Below, in pieces: positions 46,445 to 55,783 of a stretch of 64,000 bases of DNA (its first letter is position 1; each line of letters starts with the position of its first letter). A model generated the notes under the pieces. It ran no database searches. It worked only from the letters and a program-made list of their open reading frames with translations, and was not told the DNA's origin. Both the position numbers and the translations under genes were made by a program. The DNA is from an uncultured Acidobacteriota bacterium (GTDB taxonomy: Bacteria > Acidobacteriota > Thermoanaerobaculia > Gp7-AA8), in NCBI GenBank assembly GCA_937870635.1, contig CALMZP010000131.1, positions 1-64,000 of the forward strand, read 5' to 3'.

Positions 46445-47731
46445 TCACTTCTCCAGCTTCCTTTTCACTTCCTCGCGCACCCGGACCCCGGTGCGCTTGA
46501 TCACCGCTCCCTGGAAGAAGTCGCGGTACCCGGCGGCCATCGTGGCGAGGTAATCGGTCGTGGCAACGATTGCCGTCTCACCCTTGACGGTTCCCGTGGT
46601 GAACGCGGACCAGTCACCCTTCTGGCGGCCCGCGTAGGCCAGCAGTTCCCGCGCTCTCGCCGCCGGGAGCTGAACCACGACGATCTCGTTGTCATAGGGC
46701 AGCGCCGCACGAAGCGTCTCGAGATCGATCGGACCCGCGGGAAGTGGAGACCGGAAACTGCTCGCCGTTGAAAGAGCGAGATCGGCCCCCGCGGACTCTC
46801 GCATCATCTCGACCGTGAGCGCGGCCAGAGCGGGAACGCCGATCGTCTCCGGAAGCGTGACGAACGGAACGAAGAACTCTCGATACCGCGGATCCTCGCG
46901 CAGCGCCGCCCGCATGGCCGCGACACGCGTCTCGATCCCGCGGTCCGCGTCCATCCTGGAATCGACGGGGACGAGCCCGCCGCTGACTCCGGTGAGCCCG
47001 GAGCCGGCGAACTCCATCTTCACCCGGCTGATGGACGCCAGGTACTGCGATGGCGAGACGAACCAGGTCTGCGTCCCGGGAATCCGCATCAGATCCTGTT
47101 TGAGATGGCTGTGTGTTCCGAAGATGAGATCGATCCCGGGAACCTTCCGCGCCAGAGCGAAATCGTCGGGCGCGCTCTCGTGTCCGATGAGAACGACGGC
47201 GTCGACCTTCTCGACTTCGCGCAACGTGCGGACAGCCTCGCGCGCCGCTGCGACCGGATCGCCGAACCGGAGCTCTGGAGCGGCCGCGCGCACGAGGCTC
47301 GGAAAGTCCGATCCGGCGACGGCGAAGACGCCGATGCGGATGCCGTTCGATTCGAGCACGGTGTACGGAGGGAACCCGCCCGTGTTCGCGCTGAGGATCG
47401 GATAGCGGACCGCGTCGCGGCAGGCCGCGAACTCGCGATAACCGTAGTCGGCGTCGTGATTGCCAAAGGCCATGGCGTCGACGATGCCGTCGAGCCACGT
47501 CCATTCAGCGCAGCGATAACGGTCCGACCACGCCGGCGCGCCTTTGTTCAGCATGTCCCCGCCACTGAAGACGAGCGCGCCCTCCGCTTTGTGACGAGAC
47601 AGGAAGCCGATCGCCCGGGCGATCCCGCCGCGGTCCGTCCCCTCCTCCGAGTGAAACGGAAGAGCGTGTGAGTGATAGTCGGAGAAATGAAGAAGCGTCA
47701 CGGTGGCCGCGACGATCAGGAATGAGTGCAC
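46445..47731 (-). CDS. 5'-nucleotidase / 2',3'-cyclic phosphodiesterase-type metallophosphoesterase, secreted
   Basis: 428 residues. A short hydrophobic leader (HSFLIVAATVTLL) precedes the metallophosphatase motifs: HFSDYHSHALPF, VFSGGDMLNKGAP, AMAFGNHDADYG, VLIGHESAPDD and IFGTHSHLKQDL. The C-terminal 5'-nucleotidase domain follows (LTVEMMRESAGADLALSTASSFRSPLPAGPIDLETLRAALPYDNEIVVV). It would release phosphate from nucleotides outside the cytoplasm. It is flanked on both sides by heptamer arrays (copies I and J), a single-gene cassette between two hairpins. Confidence 0.9.
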   Translation of the reverse strand: MHSFLIVAATVTLLHFSDYHSHALPFHSEEGTDRGGIARAIGFLSRHKAEGALVFSGGDMLNKGAPAWSDRYRCAEWTWLDGIVDAMAFGNHDADYGYREFAACRDAVRYPILSANTGGFPPYTVLESNGIRIGVFAVAGSDFPSLVRAAAPELRFGDPVAAAREAVRTLREVEKVDAVVLIGHESAPDDFALARKVPGIDLIFGTHSHLKQDLMRIPGTQTWFVSPSQYLASISRVKMEFAGSGLTGVSGGLVPVDSRMDADRGIETRVAAMRAALREDPRYREFFVPFVTLPETIGVPALAALTVEMMRESAGADLALSTASSFRSPLPAGPIDLETLRAALPYDNEIVVVQLPAARARELLAYAGRQKGDWSAFTTGTVKGETAIVATTDYLATMAAGYRDFFQGAVIKRTGVRVREEVKRKLEK

Positions 47732-47757
47732 GGGGCGAGTTTAGGACGACTTAGGGT

Positions 47758-47811
47758 GATTTTGGATTTTGGATTTTGGATTCAAGCAAATCCAAAATCC
47801 AAAATCCGTTG
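47758..47811. repeat. Heptamer inverted-repeat array, TTTGGAT flavour (copy J)
   Basis: Three to four TTTGGAT units, a loop CAAGCA, then two to three complementary units. It is just upstream of the metallophosphoesterase start and supplies the end of the small lipoprotein-like ORF. Confidence 0.95.
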
Positions 47812-48003
47812 ACCGCCGCGCCTTTCGGGAAAGGCAACGCAGGCTCGCACGGATGTGATGGTGATCTCGGGCCGCGTTGCCGATGGAGGGTCAGGCTGCG
47901 GTCGTGTTTCTGCTGCGGGCGCGGCGGGCTCCGAGGGAGGTCGCACGTCGGGCGACGAACACGCAACGATCAGATAACAAGCAAAAAGGGAAATGGATCG
48001 CAT
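47782..48003 (-). pseudogene. Possible small lipoprotein, 3' end replaced by heptamer array J
   Basis: A 73-codon ORF beginning MRSISLFACYLIVACSSPDV, a credible signal peptide with a lipobox Cys, then a Pro/Glu-rich stretch and PEITITSVRACVAFPERRGGQ. The last residues (RILDFGFA) and the stop are translation of the repeat. This looks like the 5' remnant of a lipoprotein gene cut by repeat J; a real short lipoprotein or a chance ORF cannot be excluded. Confidence 0.4.
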
Positions 48004-48130
48004 CGCGTTACCGAAGGTTCACGTTTCGCGCCCGCAGGAACGAAATCCGTGTCGTCGGTTGATCGGTTAGGCGAGAGCGAGCATCTGTGTATGTCCCAGA
48101 TACACCGGCTCAATTCTGATCGAGGTGAAC

Positions 48131-48640
48131 ATGAAACGGGTTTCTCTTCTCTCTCTCCTGGTCCTTCTCGTTTCCCTTCCAGCCGCAGCACAGACCCCCG
48201 CACCCCTCATCACGTCGGTGCGGCCGGCGGCGGGGCCGACTTCCGGCGGCACACTCGTCGTCATCACCGGTACGAACCTCGGCCTGCCGCCGAACTTCTC
48301 GTGCATCCTGCCGTGTCCGGCGATGGTCCGCTTCGGATCTGCCGAAGTCCCGGCAATCGAAGAAAGCAACACGTCGCTGACGGTCCGCACGGGCGATAAC
48401 CGCACTACGACCGCGCCCGGTGCCTTCACGTACATCACCGACCGCGAAGCGGGATACACGACTGCCCGGATATTCTGGATTTTGGATTTTGGATTGAATG
48501 GTCAAATCCAAAATCCAAAATCCAAAATCCAAAATATCCGGGCCGGCGCCACACCAATCTTTGCCGACGGCTACTTCCCCAGCGCGCTGGCCATCTCTTT
48601 GATGGCGGCTTCGCGGCCCTTTTCTTTCGCGATCTTCTGA
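48131..48640 (+). pseudogene. Secreted IPT/TIG-domain protein interrupted by heptamer array K
   Basis: ATG 48131 follows GAGGTGAAC. A signal peptide (VSLLSLLVLLVSLPAAAQ) leads to an IPT/TIG domain (APLITSVRPAAGPTSGGTLVVITGTNLG...FGSAEVPAIEES...GAFTYI). After about 112 codons the frame enters repeat K (WILDFG, IQNPKSK) and ends in sequence antisense to the next gene. TIG proteins normally continue with further domains, so the gene is truncated. It has a good start and could still make a short secreted product. Confidence 0.75.
48467..48542. repeat. Heptamer inverted-repeat array, TTTGGAT flavour (copy K), with GCCCGGATATT flanks
   Basis: Three units, a spacer of about 9 bp, then four complementary units. 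The pairing extends beyond the heptamers: GCCCGGATATT on the left (48467-48477) and AATATCCGGGC on the right (48532-48542). It lies inside the reading frame of the TIG gene. Confidence 0.95.
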
Positions 48641-48975
48641 TACTGACCGCGGCGGCTCGCGGGGATCTGGCGGATGAGCCCGAGGTAGCGGCCCTGGATC
48701 AAGCGGGATGCGCGCTGCTCGGAGCTGATTCTCTTCCGCCGTCCGGGTGAGGCGCCACCATCTTCACGGCGCGCGATCGGCAGCCGCGCGGCCGCCGTAT
48801 TGGCCTGGCGCAGGCTCTGTAGACGCGACTCGAGGTCCGCGATCTCGCGCTGCATATCCGATACATACCGATTGACTTCGGCAGTGGAGATGCGGCGGTC
48901 GGCAATCAGCCGGTCAAGTACGTACGTGGCCTGTCCTGGACTGAGTCGGGGGGATTCTTTACGTTGTCGGGCCAC
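48571..48975 (-). CDS. Hypothetical protein with coiled-coil segment
   Basis: 134 residues from GTG 48975, chosen because GGAGGT lies 7 bp upstream; the track start TTG 48990 sits on that site. There is a helical, charged middle (VNRYVSDMQREIADLESRLQSLRQ), then an Arg-rich linker and a helical C-terminus (RGQYQKIAKEKGREAAIKEMASALG). It is soluble with no signal peptide. The C-terminal block resembles a segment I have seen in small proteins of Acidobacteriota and Myxococcota, but I cannot name a family. It is antisense to the broken end of the TIG gene. Confidence 0.7.
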   Translation of the reverse strand: MARQRKESPRLSPGQATYVLDRLIADRRISTAEVNRYVSDMQREIADLESRLQSLRQANTAAARLPIARREDGGASPGRRKRISSEQRASRLIQGRYLGLIRQIPASRRGQYQKIAKEKGREAAIKEMASALGK

Positions 48976-49025
48976 CGGTAGCACCTCCAATGCACAAACG
49001 TGCGGGCATCATACAGCGCGTCAAT

Positions 49026-49056
49026 GAAAAAGGGCGAGCCGTGGCTCGCCCTTTCA
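49026..49056 (-). terminator. Intrinsic terminator downstream of ahcY
   Basis: AAAGGGCGAGCC (49029-49040), a GT loop, then GGCTCGCCCTTT (49043-49054): a 12-bp perfect stem. In the minus direction it is followed by TTTTTCATT, a suitable U-tract, 22 bp after the ahcY stop. Confidence 0.9.
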
Positions 49057-49077
49057 ATGCATAGTTCTATTGAGACT

Positions 49078-50580
<1,503 letters not shown>

Positions 50581-50662
50581 TCGCTGATAACTCCTGCAGA
50601 TTGGTGAAAAGCGCGAATTCTACAGCACGCCGCGAAATTCCCTCGTGTACTATCGCGGGCGC

Positions 50663-52003
50663 ATGGAAGCGGCGGAACGGCGGCGGATCCCCCTGCACTC
50701 CCGGATTCTGATCGGCCTGGTGGCCGGGGCCGCCGTCGGCGGCACGGTGAATGCCCTGCTGGGGTCGGATTCGCCTCAGCTCAAATTCGTCATCGATCAG
50801 ATCAGCGACCCCATCGGCCAGCTCTTTCTCCGGCTGCTCCTTCTACTGGTCGTCCCGCTCGTCTTCTCGAGCCTGATGCTGGGCGTCGCCGGGCTCGGCG
50901 ATCTCCGCCGCATCGGCCGGATCGGCGTGAAGTCGTTGATCTACACGATCGTCATCTCGGCGATCTCGGTCGTGATCGGGCTGACGCTCGCCAACACGAT
51001 CCGTCCCGGAGAGCGTGTCGATCCGGCGCTCCGCGACCAGCTTGCCGAGCGTTACAGCTCGGACGCCCAGAAACGCGTGCAGAGCGCGACCGCGGGAACC
51101 GAGACGACGGACGCCCCGATGATGAAAGTCGTCAAGACGGTCGTTCCGACGAACCTTTTCTACTCTGTCGGCCGGGAGACGCCCGACATGCTCGGGCTGA
51201 TGTTCTTCACGCTCTTCTTCGGCATCGCGATCACGCTCGTCCCCGCGGACAAGACGGTCACGCTGATCGCACTGCTCGAAGGCATCTTCGAGACGGTGCA
51301 GGCGGGCATCCAGATCATCATGCGGCTCGCGCCGTATGCCGTGTTCTGCCTGCTCTTTTCCATGACGGGGCGCTTCGGCTTCGGCCTGCTGGTCAGCCTG
51401 GGATGGTTCGTCGTCACCGTGCTCCTGGGCCTGGCCATCCACATGTTCGGCGTCTATTCGGCGTCGGTGTACTTCCTCTCGAGGATCAATCCGATCGAGT
51501 TCTTCCGTCGCATCAAGACGGCGATGATCACGGCGTTCTCGACATCGTCATCGAACGCGACACTTCCCACCGCGCTGCGCGTATCGGAAGAAAACCTCGG
51601 CGTCCCGCGCGAGATCAATTCCTTCGTGCTCACGGTCGGTGCGACCGCGAACCAGAACGGCACGGCGCTGTACGAAGGGGTCACAGTGCTGTTCCTCGCA
51701 CAGCTGGCTGGCGTCGATCTCTCCATGGGCCAGCAGCTGATGGTCGTCTACCTGGCGATCCTGGGCGGCGTCGGAACGGCCGGAGTGCCGTCCGGCTCGA
51801 TCCCCTTCATCATCCTCGTCCTCGCCCAGATCGGCGTGAATCCGGCGCTGATCGCGATCATTCTCGGCATCGACCGCATCCTCGACATGTGCCGCACCGT
51901 CCTGAACGTAGTCGGCGACATCACCATCGCGACCTACGTGGCGCGCTCCGAGGGTTATGAGTTGATGAAGGAAATCCCGGAACCGCCCGAAGTGGATTTG
52001 TAG
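50663..52003 (+). CDS. Dicarboxylate/amino acid:cation symporter (DAACS, GltP/DctA family)
   Basis: 446 residues from ATG 50663 (MEAAERRRIPLHSRILIGLVAGAAVGG). Typical helices follow: DPIGQLFLRLLLLLVVPLVFSSLMLGVAGLGDLRRIG. Hairpin HP1 is the serine-rich stretch AFSTSSSNATLPTALRVSEENLGVPREI. TM7 and HP2 are LTVGATANQNGTALYEGV and GVGTAGVPSGSIPFIILVL, and TM8 has ILGIDRILDMCRTVLNVVGD. The TM8 residues that set selectivity resemble amino-acid or C4-dicarboxylate carriers. It couples import to Na+ or H+. Confidence 0.93.
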   Translation: MEAAERRRIPLHSRILIGLVAGAAVGGTVNALLGSDSPQLKFVIDQISDPIGQLFLRLLLLLVVPLVFSSLMLGVAGLGDLRRIGRIGVKSLIYTIVISAISVVIGLTLANTIRPGERVDPALRDQLAERYSSDAQKRVQSATAGTETTDAPMMKVVKTVVPTNLFYSVGRETPDMLGLMFFTLFFGIAITLVPADKTVTLIALLEGIFETVQAGIQIIMRLAPYAVFCLLFSMTGRFGFGLLVSLGWFVVTVLLGLAIHMFGVYSASVYFLSRINPIEFFRRIKTAMITAFSTSSSNATLPTALRVSEENLGVPREINSFVLTVGATANQNGTALYEGVTVLFLAQLAGVDLSMGQQLMVVYLAILGGVGTAGVPSGSIPFIILVLAQIGVNPALIAIILGIDRILDMCRTVLNVVGDITIATYVARSEGYELMKEIPEPPEVDL

Positions 52004-52317
52004 AAGCGACCTTGGACGTTGGGACTTCGAGTTTCGTTGCGGTTGCTGCAGCAGACCTTGCCTTCGGGTCGATTCGACCTTCGACCTTCGACCTTCGACC
52101 TTCGACGGAGATCGTGCCCACGTCACCCTGAGCCGCGAAGACGGCGAAGGGCCTCGAGCTGCGCAACCTGAGGTCCAACGCCCGCGCTTCGCCAGCTCAG
52201 GATCAAGCGGGGTCGAGTGCGGACCTCGCCCAGAAGCAAGGTCGAAGGTCGAAGGTCGAATCAAGCCGACGCCGAAACCGTCAAAAAACAGGGGGACGGC
52301 GACGAAGCACTCCGCTT
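52004..52317. other. Intergenic region between convergent genes with split TTCGACC heptamer arms (copy L)
   Basis: 314 bp without a gene. Arm 1: TTCGACC units, about five, at 52069-52104. Arm 2: GGTCGAA units, three, at 52240-52262. The 130 bp between them contain further GCGAAGACGGCGAAGGG-type and CCTGAGG repeats. It is a fifth heptamer flavour with a larger central spacer than the others. Confidence 0.85.
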
Positions 52318-53385
52318 CTACTCCACCTCATCCCCGATCACGTCCCTCACGTACAGCTTGCGGACCACGAGGAGCGCTGCTGCTACGAGCGGTTCTGCCG
52401 CCAGCATGCCCAGGACTCCGAAGACGATGCCGAATGCCGAGACGGCGACGATCGTGAGCACGGGGGGGACTTCGAGGCGGCGCTTCAGCAGGAGCGGCGT
52501 CAGGATGTTTCCTTCGAACTGCTGGATCACGATGTAGAGGATTGCGACGTAGATCGCCTTCTGCGGCGATTCGAGCAGAGCGATTCCCAGCGCGGGGATG
52601 GAAGCGATCACCGGACCGTAAAACGGGATGAGCTCCATCAGCCCGGCGATGATGCCGAGGGCCAGGGCGCCGCGGACGCCGAGGAGGGCGAGGGCGGCGC
52701 CGGTGACGAGGCCGATGACGATCATCGCGATCAATCTCGCCGTCAGCCATCCCCGCAGCGTCTCCCCTACCTCGTCGAGCACCTCGATCATCTGCGGCCT
52801 TCGTGCGTGGGGGATGAGATGAACGATGCCCTGGCGATAGGTATCGGGACTGATGCCGATGTAGATCGCCACGAAGATGATGATCAGCAATCCCGCCATT
52901 GCTTCGAATGTGGAGCTGATGACGGGAACGATGGATCGGCCGGCGCCCTGCTGTCCGCGGGCGGGATCGCCCGCGGCTCCACTTTGTTGCTGCTGTCCGC
53001 GGGCGGGATGGCCCGCGGCTCCACCCTGTTGCGGAGCGGGCTGCAGCTTTGCCGCCGCCTGCGCCTTGCCGAGCCAGCCCTCCACCTTGCGCACAGCCTT
53101 CGGCAACTCCTTCGTCAGTTCGTCGGCCTGCTTGCGAACAGGGACGGCCACCGCGGCGATCAAGCCGACGAGCGCACCGACGATGAGCAGCATCACCAGC
53201 GGCGCGCCGACTGAGCGGCGGATTCGATGCTTCTCCAGCCAGTCGGCGGCTCGGACGAGCGCCAGGCCGGCGATGATCGCCAGGAAAATCGTCAGGAACA
53301 GGGCGCGCGCCTTCCAGAGAAACAGCAGAAGGACGAGGGTGCCCAGGGCGATCGCGATCACCTTCGCGGCACGGTCCGAGGTCAT
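52318..53385 (-). CDS. AI-2E family transporter (PerM-like) with in-frame REP-derived insertion
   Basis: 355 residues, eight predicted helices, ending in the conserved family block GLMELIPFYGPVIASIPALGIALL, YIVIQQFEGNILTPLLLKRRLEVPPVLTIVAV and GMLAAEPLVAAALLVV. The family includes AI-2 exporters and Na+/H+ antiporters. Between helices 3 and 4 (about residues 118-147) is the low-complexity QQGGAAGHPARGQQ/QQSGAAGDPARGQQ, a 42-bp DNA unit present twice. Its sequence CCGCGGGCGGGATCGCCCGCGG matches intergenic repeats at 42830 and 22468. The reading frame is intact. Confidence 0.88.
   Translation of the reverse strand: MTSDRAAKVIAIALGTLVLLLFLWKARALFLTIFLAIIAGLALVRAADWLEKHRIRRSVGAPLVMLLIVGALVGLIAAVAVPVRKQADELTKELPKAVRKVEGWLGKAQAAAKLQPAPQQGGAAGHPARGQQQQSGAAGDPARGQQGAGRSIVPVISSTFEAMAGLLIIIFVAIYIGISPDTYRQGIVHLIPHARRPQMIEVLDEVGETLRGWLTARLIAMIVIGLVTGAALALLGVRGALALGIIAGLMELIPFYGPVIASIPALGIALLESPQKAIYVAILYIVIQQFEGNILTPLLLKRRLEVPPVLTIVAVSAFGIVFGVLGMLAAEPLVAAALLVVRKLYVRDVIGDEVE
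52950..53033. repeat. Two tandem 42-bp palindromic units inside the AI-2E permease gene
   Basis: CTGCTGTCCGCGGGCGGGAT (first at about 52949) recurs 42 bp later with few changes. Each unit contains a self-complementary CCGCGGGC...GCCCGCGG core and the CGGCTCCAC end seen in the intergenic copy at 42889. Since 42 is a multiple of three, the frame is preserved. Confidence 0.9.
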
Positions 53386-53389
53386 CGGA

Positions 53390-53602
53390 TCAGTCCTCGA
53401 GCCGGAAGCCGACCTTCATCTTGACCTGGTACTGCGCGACCTTCCCTTTTTCGACGCGGCCGCGCATCTCGGTGACTTCGAACCAGTCGATGTGACGGAG
53501 GGTCTCGGAGGCGCGCTCCACGCCGGCAGCCACCGCCTTGGCGAACGACTCTTTGGAAGTACCGACGATCTCGACGAGCTTGTAGACCTTGTCCTCTGAC
53601 AT
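53390..53602 (-). CDS. Dodecin (flavin-binding small protein)
   Basis: 70 residues from ATG 53602 (MSEDKVYKLVEIVGTSKESFAKAV); GGAGG lies 7 bp upstream, so the second ATG is preferred over the first at 53608. The family pattern is complete: VYKLVEIVGTS, AVAAGVERASETLRHIDWFEVTEMRGRVEKGKVAQYQVKMKVGFRLED, including the flavin-stacking Trp. Dodecins form hollow dodecamers that store or buffer flavins or CoA. It lies 4 bp from the convergent-side end of the AI-2E gene and is divergent from the amidase. Confidence 0.93.
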   Translation of the reverse strand: MSEDKVYKLVEIVGTSKESFAKAVAAGVERASETLRHIDWFEVTEMRGRVEKGKVAQYQVKMKVGFRLED

Positions 53603-53688
53603 TGCCATTCCTCCGCACGGGATTCTATTCTGGAAAGCGCTGTAGAATTATCAGTTACCAGGTCCATCGGACTGTCAGGGCGAGCGGA

Positions 53689-54744
53689 ATGAGAGCGGAA
53701 AAGACGGAACGCGTGCGACGGCGCCTGCTGGAAGCGGCAGTGGCCGACAACCTCGAGACGATACGCGGTCTCCCGCCACGGGCATTGCGCAGGGGAAATC
53801 GGGTCTGGGCGATCTGGCTCCGCCGCGCACCGCTGCTCCTGATCCCGCTCACGCTGGCCGCCTCCACTTACATCGCCGCCAACAATCCGCGCGGCGGCGT
53901 GGCGCCGGTCGTTCGCGCGGCGGTGCAGCCCGTCACGGCAGCCGCGGAGCCCGCGGCCCCGACCGTGCAGTACGACGCGCCGACGGCGACGCTGGCGCAC
54001 GCCGTGTTCCCCGCCCCACCTCTGCAGCGCGTGAAATCAGCCGCGTTCCCACTGTCCGTCCGGCGCGTCGTTCTCGACGCGGGCCACGGCGGCAGCGACG
54101 CCGGGGCGACCACGTTCGGTGCAGCAGAAAAGGACATCACGCTGGACATCGGCCGGCGCCTGACCGCGCTGCTCGAGAAAAAAGGGTTCGAGGTCGTCAC
54201 CACGCGCGAGGATGACAGCACCGTCGCGCTCCGCGAGCGGGCCCGTCTGGCCAACGAATCGCGCGGCGACATCTTCGTATCCATCCACGTGAACACGATC
54301 CTCAAGTACACCGCCTCGCGCGGCATCGAAACCTACTACCTCGGACCCACCAACGATCCGTCGCTGACGCAGCTCGCCGCATCGGAGAACAGCCAGTCCG
54401 GATACTCACTGGCGGATCTCCGCAAGCTTCTGGACGGCGTCTATGCCGACGCCCGGCGCGAAGAATCGCAGCAGCTCGCGGCCACGGTGCAGCAGAGCCT
54501 CTATTCGCGGCTGAAGGAATCGGATCCCGGACTCGAGAACTGGGGTGTGAAGAAGGCGCCGTTCATCGTCCTCGTGGCGACGGACATGCCCGCGATTCTC
54601 GCGGAGGTCGGCTGCCTCTCGAACAGCCATGAGGCGCAGCTGCTCCGCACCGACGCGCACCGGCAGAAAATCGCAGAGGCGCTCTTCCAGGGCATTCACG
54701 CGTACGCGGCGGCGAACGATACGCCGCAGAAGAAAGGAACCTGA
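53689..54744 (+). CDS. N-acetylmuramoyl-L-alanine amidase (Amidase_3, AmiC-like)
   Basis: 351 residues from ATG 53689 (MRAEKTERVRRRLLEAAVADN); the track start lies on the dodecin promoter side. A hydrophobic helix (APLLLIPLTLAASTYIAAN) near residue 45 suggests a membrane-anchored periplasmic enzyme. The catalytic domain starts about residue 125: VVLDAGHGGSDAGATT (Zn His), KKGFEVVTTREDD, VSIHVNT (Zn His) and AEVGCLSNSHEA (catalytic Glu). It cleaves stem peptides from glycan strands, as in daughter-cell separation. The gene for a MamK-like actin begins 4 bp after its stop. Confidence 0.93.
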   Translation: MRAEKTERVRRRLLEAAVADNLETIRGLPPRALRRGNRVWAIWLRRAPLLLIPLTLAASTYIAANNPRGGVAPVVRAAVQPVTAAAEPAAPTVQYDAPTATLAHAVFPAPPLQRVKSAAFPLSVRRVVLDAGHGGSDAGATTFGAAEKDITLDIGRRLTALLEKKGFEVVTTREDDSTVALRERARLANESRGDIFVSIHVNTILKYTASRGIETYYLGPTNDPSLTQLAASENSQSGYSLADLRKLLDGVYADARREESQQLAATVQQSLYSRLKESDPGLENWGVKKAPFIVLVATDMPAILAEVGCLSNSHEAQLLRTDAHRQKIAEALFQGIHAYAAANDTPQKKGT

Positions 54745-54748
54745 ACTG

Positions 54749-55783
54749 ATGGCATCCACCCCCGAGATACTCCATGTCGGGATCGATCTCGGCACATCAC
54801 GCAGCGCGATCTCCGCATCGAACGGCGAGAAGTTCGTCGTTGACAGCTTCGTCGGATGGCCGGTCGACATGGTGGCGAAGAAGGTCCTCAAGCGGACGGT
54901 TCTCATCGGACACGATGCCGTGGCGAACCGCACCATGCTCGACCTCCATCGCCCGCTCGAGCGCGGCCTGCTCAAGGAAGGTTCCGAGAAGGACGTCGAA
55001 GCCGTCCGCGAGCTCCTCCGCCACCTCCTCGGCCTCGTCGGTGTCAGCACGAACGGTAAAGTCGATGCGTCCAACGTCCGCGCGGTCGTGGGCGTCCCTG
55101 CCGCGGCCCTGCGCACGAACAAGCAATACCTGCGCAACGCCATGAAGGGCATCGTCGACAGCCTGATGATCGTCTCCGAGCCGTTCGCCGTCGCTTACGG
55201 ACTCGATGCGCTGCTCAACACGATGATCATCGACATCGGCGCCGGCACGAGCGACTTCTGCGTGATGAAGGGCCGCTATCCGACTGAAGAAGACCAGCGC
55301 ACGCTGACGATCGCCGGCGATTCGATCGATGCGCATCTTCTGAAGCTCATCGAAGAGCGCTATCCGCAGGCGAACGTGACCGTGTACATGGTCCGGGAGT
55401 GGAAGGAAAAGTTCAGCTTCGTGGGCGAGCCGAAGGGCCGCGTCACCGGAACCGCGCCGGTCCACGGTGTGCCGACGGAGCTCGACATCACCAACGAGAT
55501 GAAAGCGGCGTGCGAGACGCTGCTCGGACCGACGATCGAGACGATGCTCGACCTTCTCTCGCGCGTGGAGCCGGAGTTCCAGGAGCGCGTGCGCAACAAC
55601 ATCATCCTCTCCGGCGGCGGGGGCCTCATCCGCAATCTTCCGCAGTCGCTCGAGACCGCGCTGAAGCAGGTTGGCGGCGGCCGGGTGCGGTACATGGAAG
55701 ACCCGGTCTTCACCGGATCGGACGGCGGCCTGGCCCTGGCGATGGACGCGCCGGACACGGACTGGGAAAAACTGTCGGCCTAA
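54749..55783 (+). CDS. MamK-like bacterial actin
   Basis: 344 residues from ATG 54749 (MASTPEILHVGIDLGTSRSAIS). Actin-ATPase motifs: phosphate 1 VGIDLGTSRSAI, connect 1 VRAVVGVPAAALRTNKQYL, phosphate 2 MIIDIGAGTSDFCVMKG, adenosine NIILSGGGGLIRNLP. Segments such as SFVGWPVDMV, LLKEGSEKDVEAVRELLRHLL, VSEPFAVAYGLDALLNTMIIDIGAGTSD and EKFSFVG align by eye with magnetosome MamK more closely than with MreB. No other mam gene is present, so a magnetosome role is unlikely; it probably polymerises and positions something else. Coupled to the amidase, which hints at envelope or division. Confidence 0.85.
   Translation: MASTPEILHVGIDLGTSRSAISASNGEKFVVDSFVGWPVDMVAKKVLKRTVLIGHDAVANRTMLDLHRPLERGLLKEGSEKDVEAVRELLRHLLGLVGVSTNGKVDASNVRAVVGVPAAALRTNKQYLRNAMKGIVDSLMIVSEPFAVAYGLDALLNTMIIDIGAGTSDFCVMKGRYPTEEDQRTLTIAGDSIDAHLLKLIEERYPQANVTVYMVREWKEKFSFVGEPKGRVTGTAPVHGVPTELDITNEMKAACETLLGPTIETMLDLLSRVEPEFQERVRNNIILSGGGGLIRNLPQSLETALKQVGGGRVRYMEDPVFTGSDGGLALAMDAPDTDWEKLSA

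Noticed and set aside
50581-50662. SAH riboswitch upstream of ahcY
   Set aside because: The 82-bp divergent gap shows no recognisable conserved pseudoknot core, and the region also has to hold the symporter start.
54749-55783. A magnetosome gene island around the MamK-like gene
   Set aside because: Neighbours are dodecin, AI-2E permease, amidase and a methyltransferase; none of mamA, B, E, M, O, P or Q is visible.
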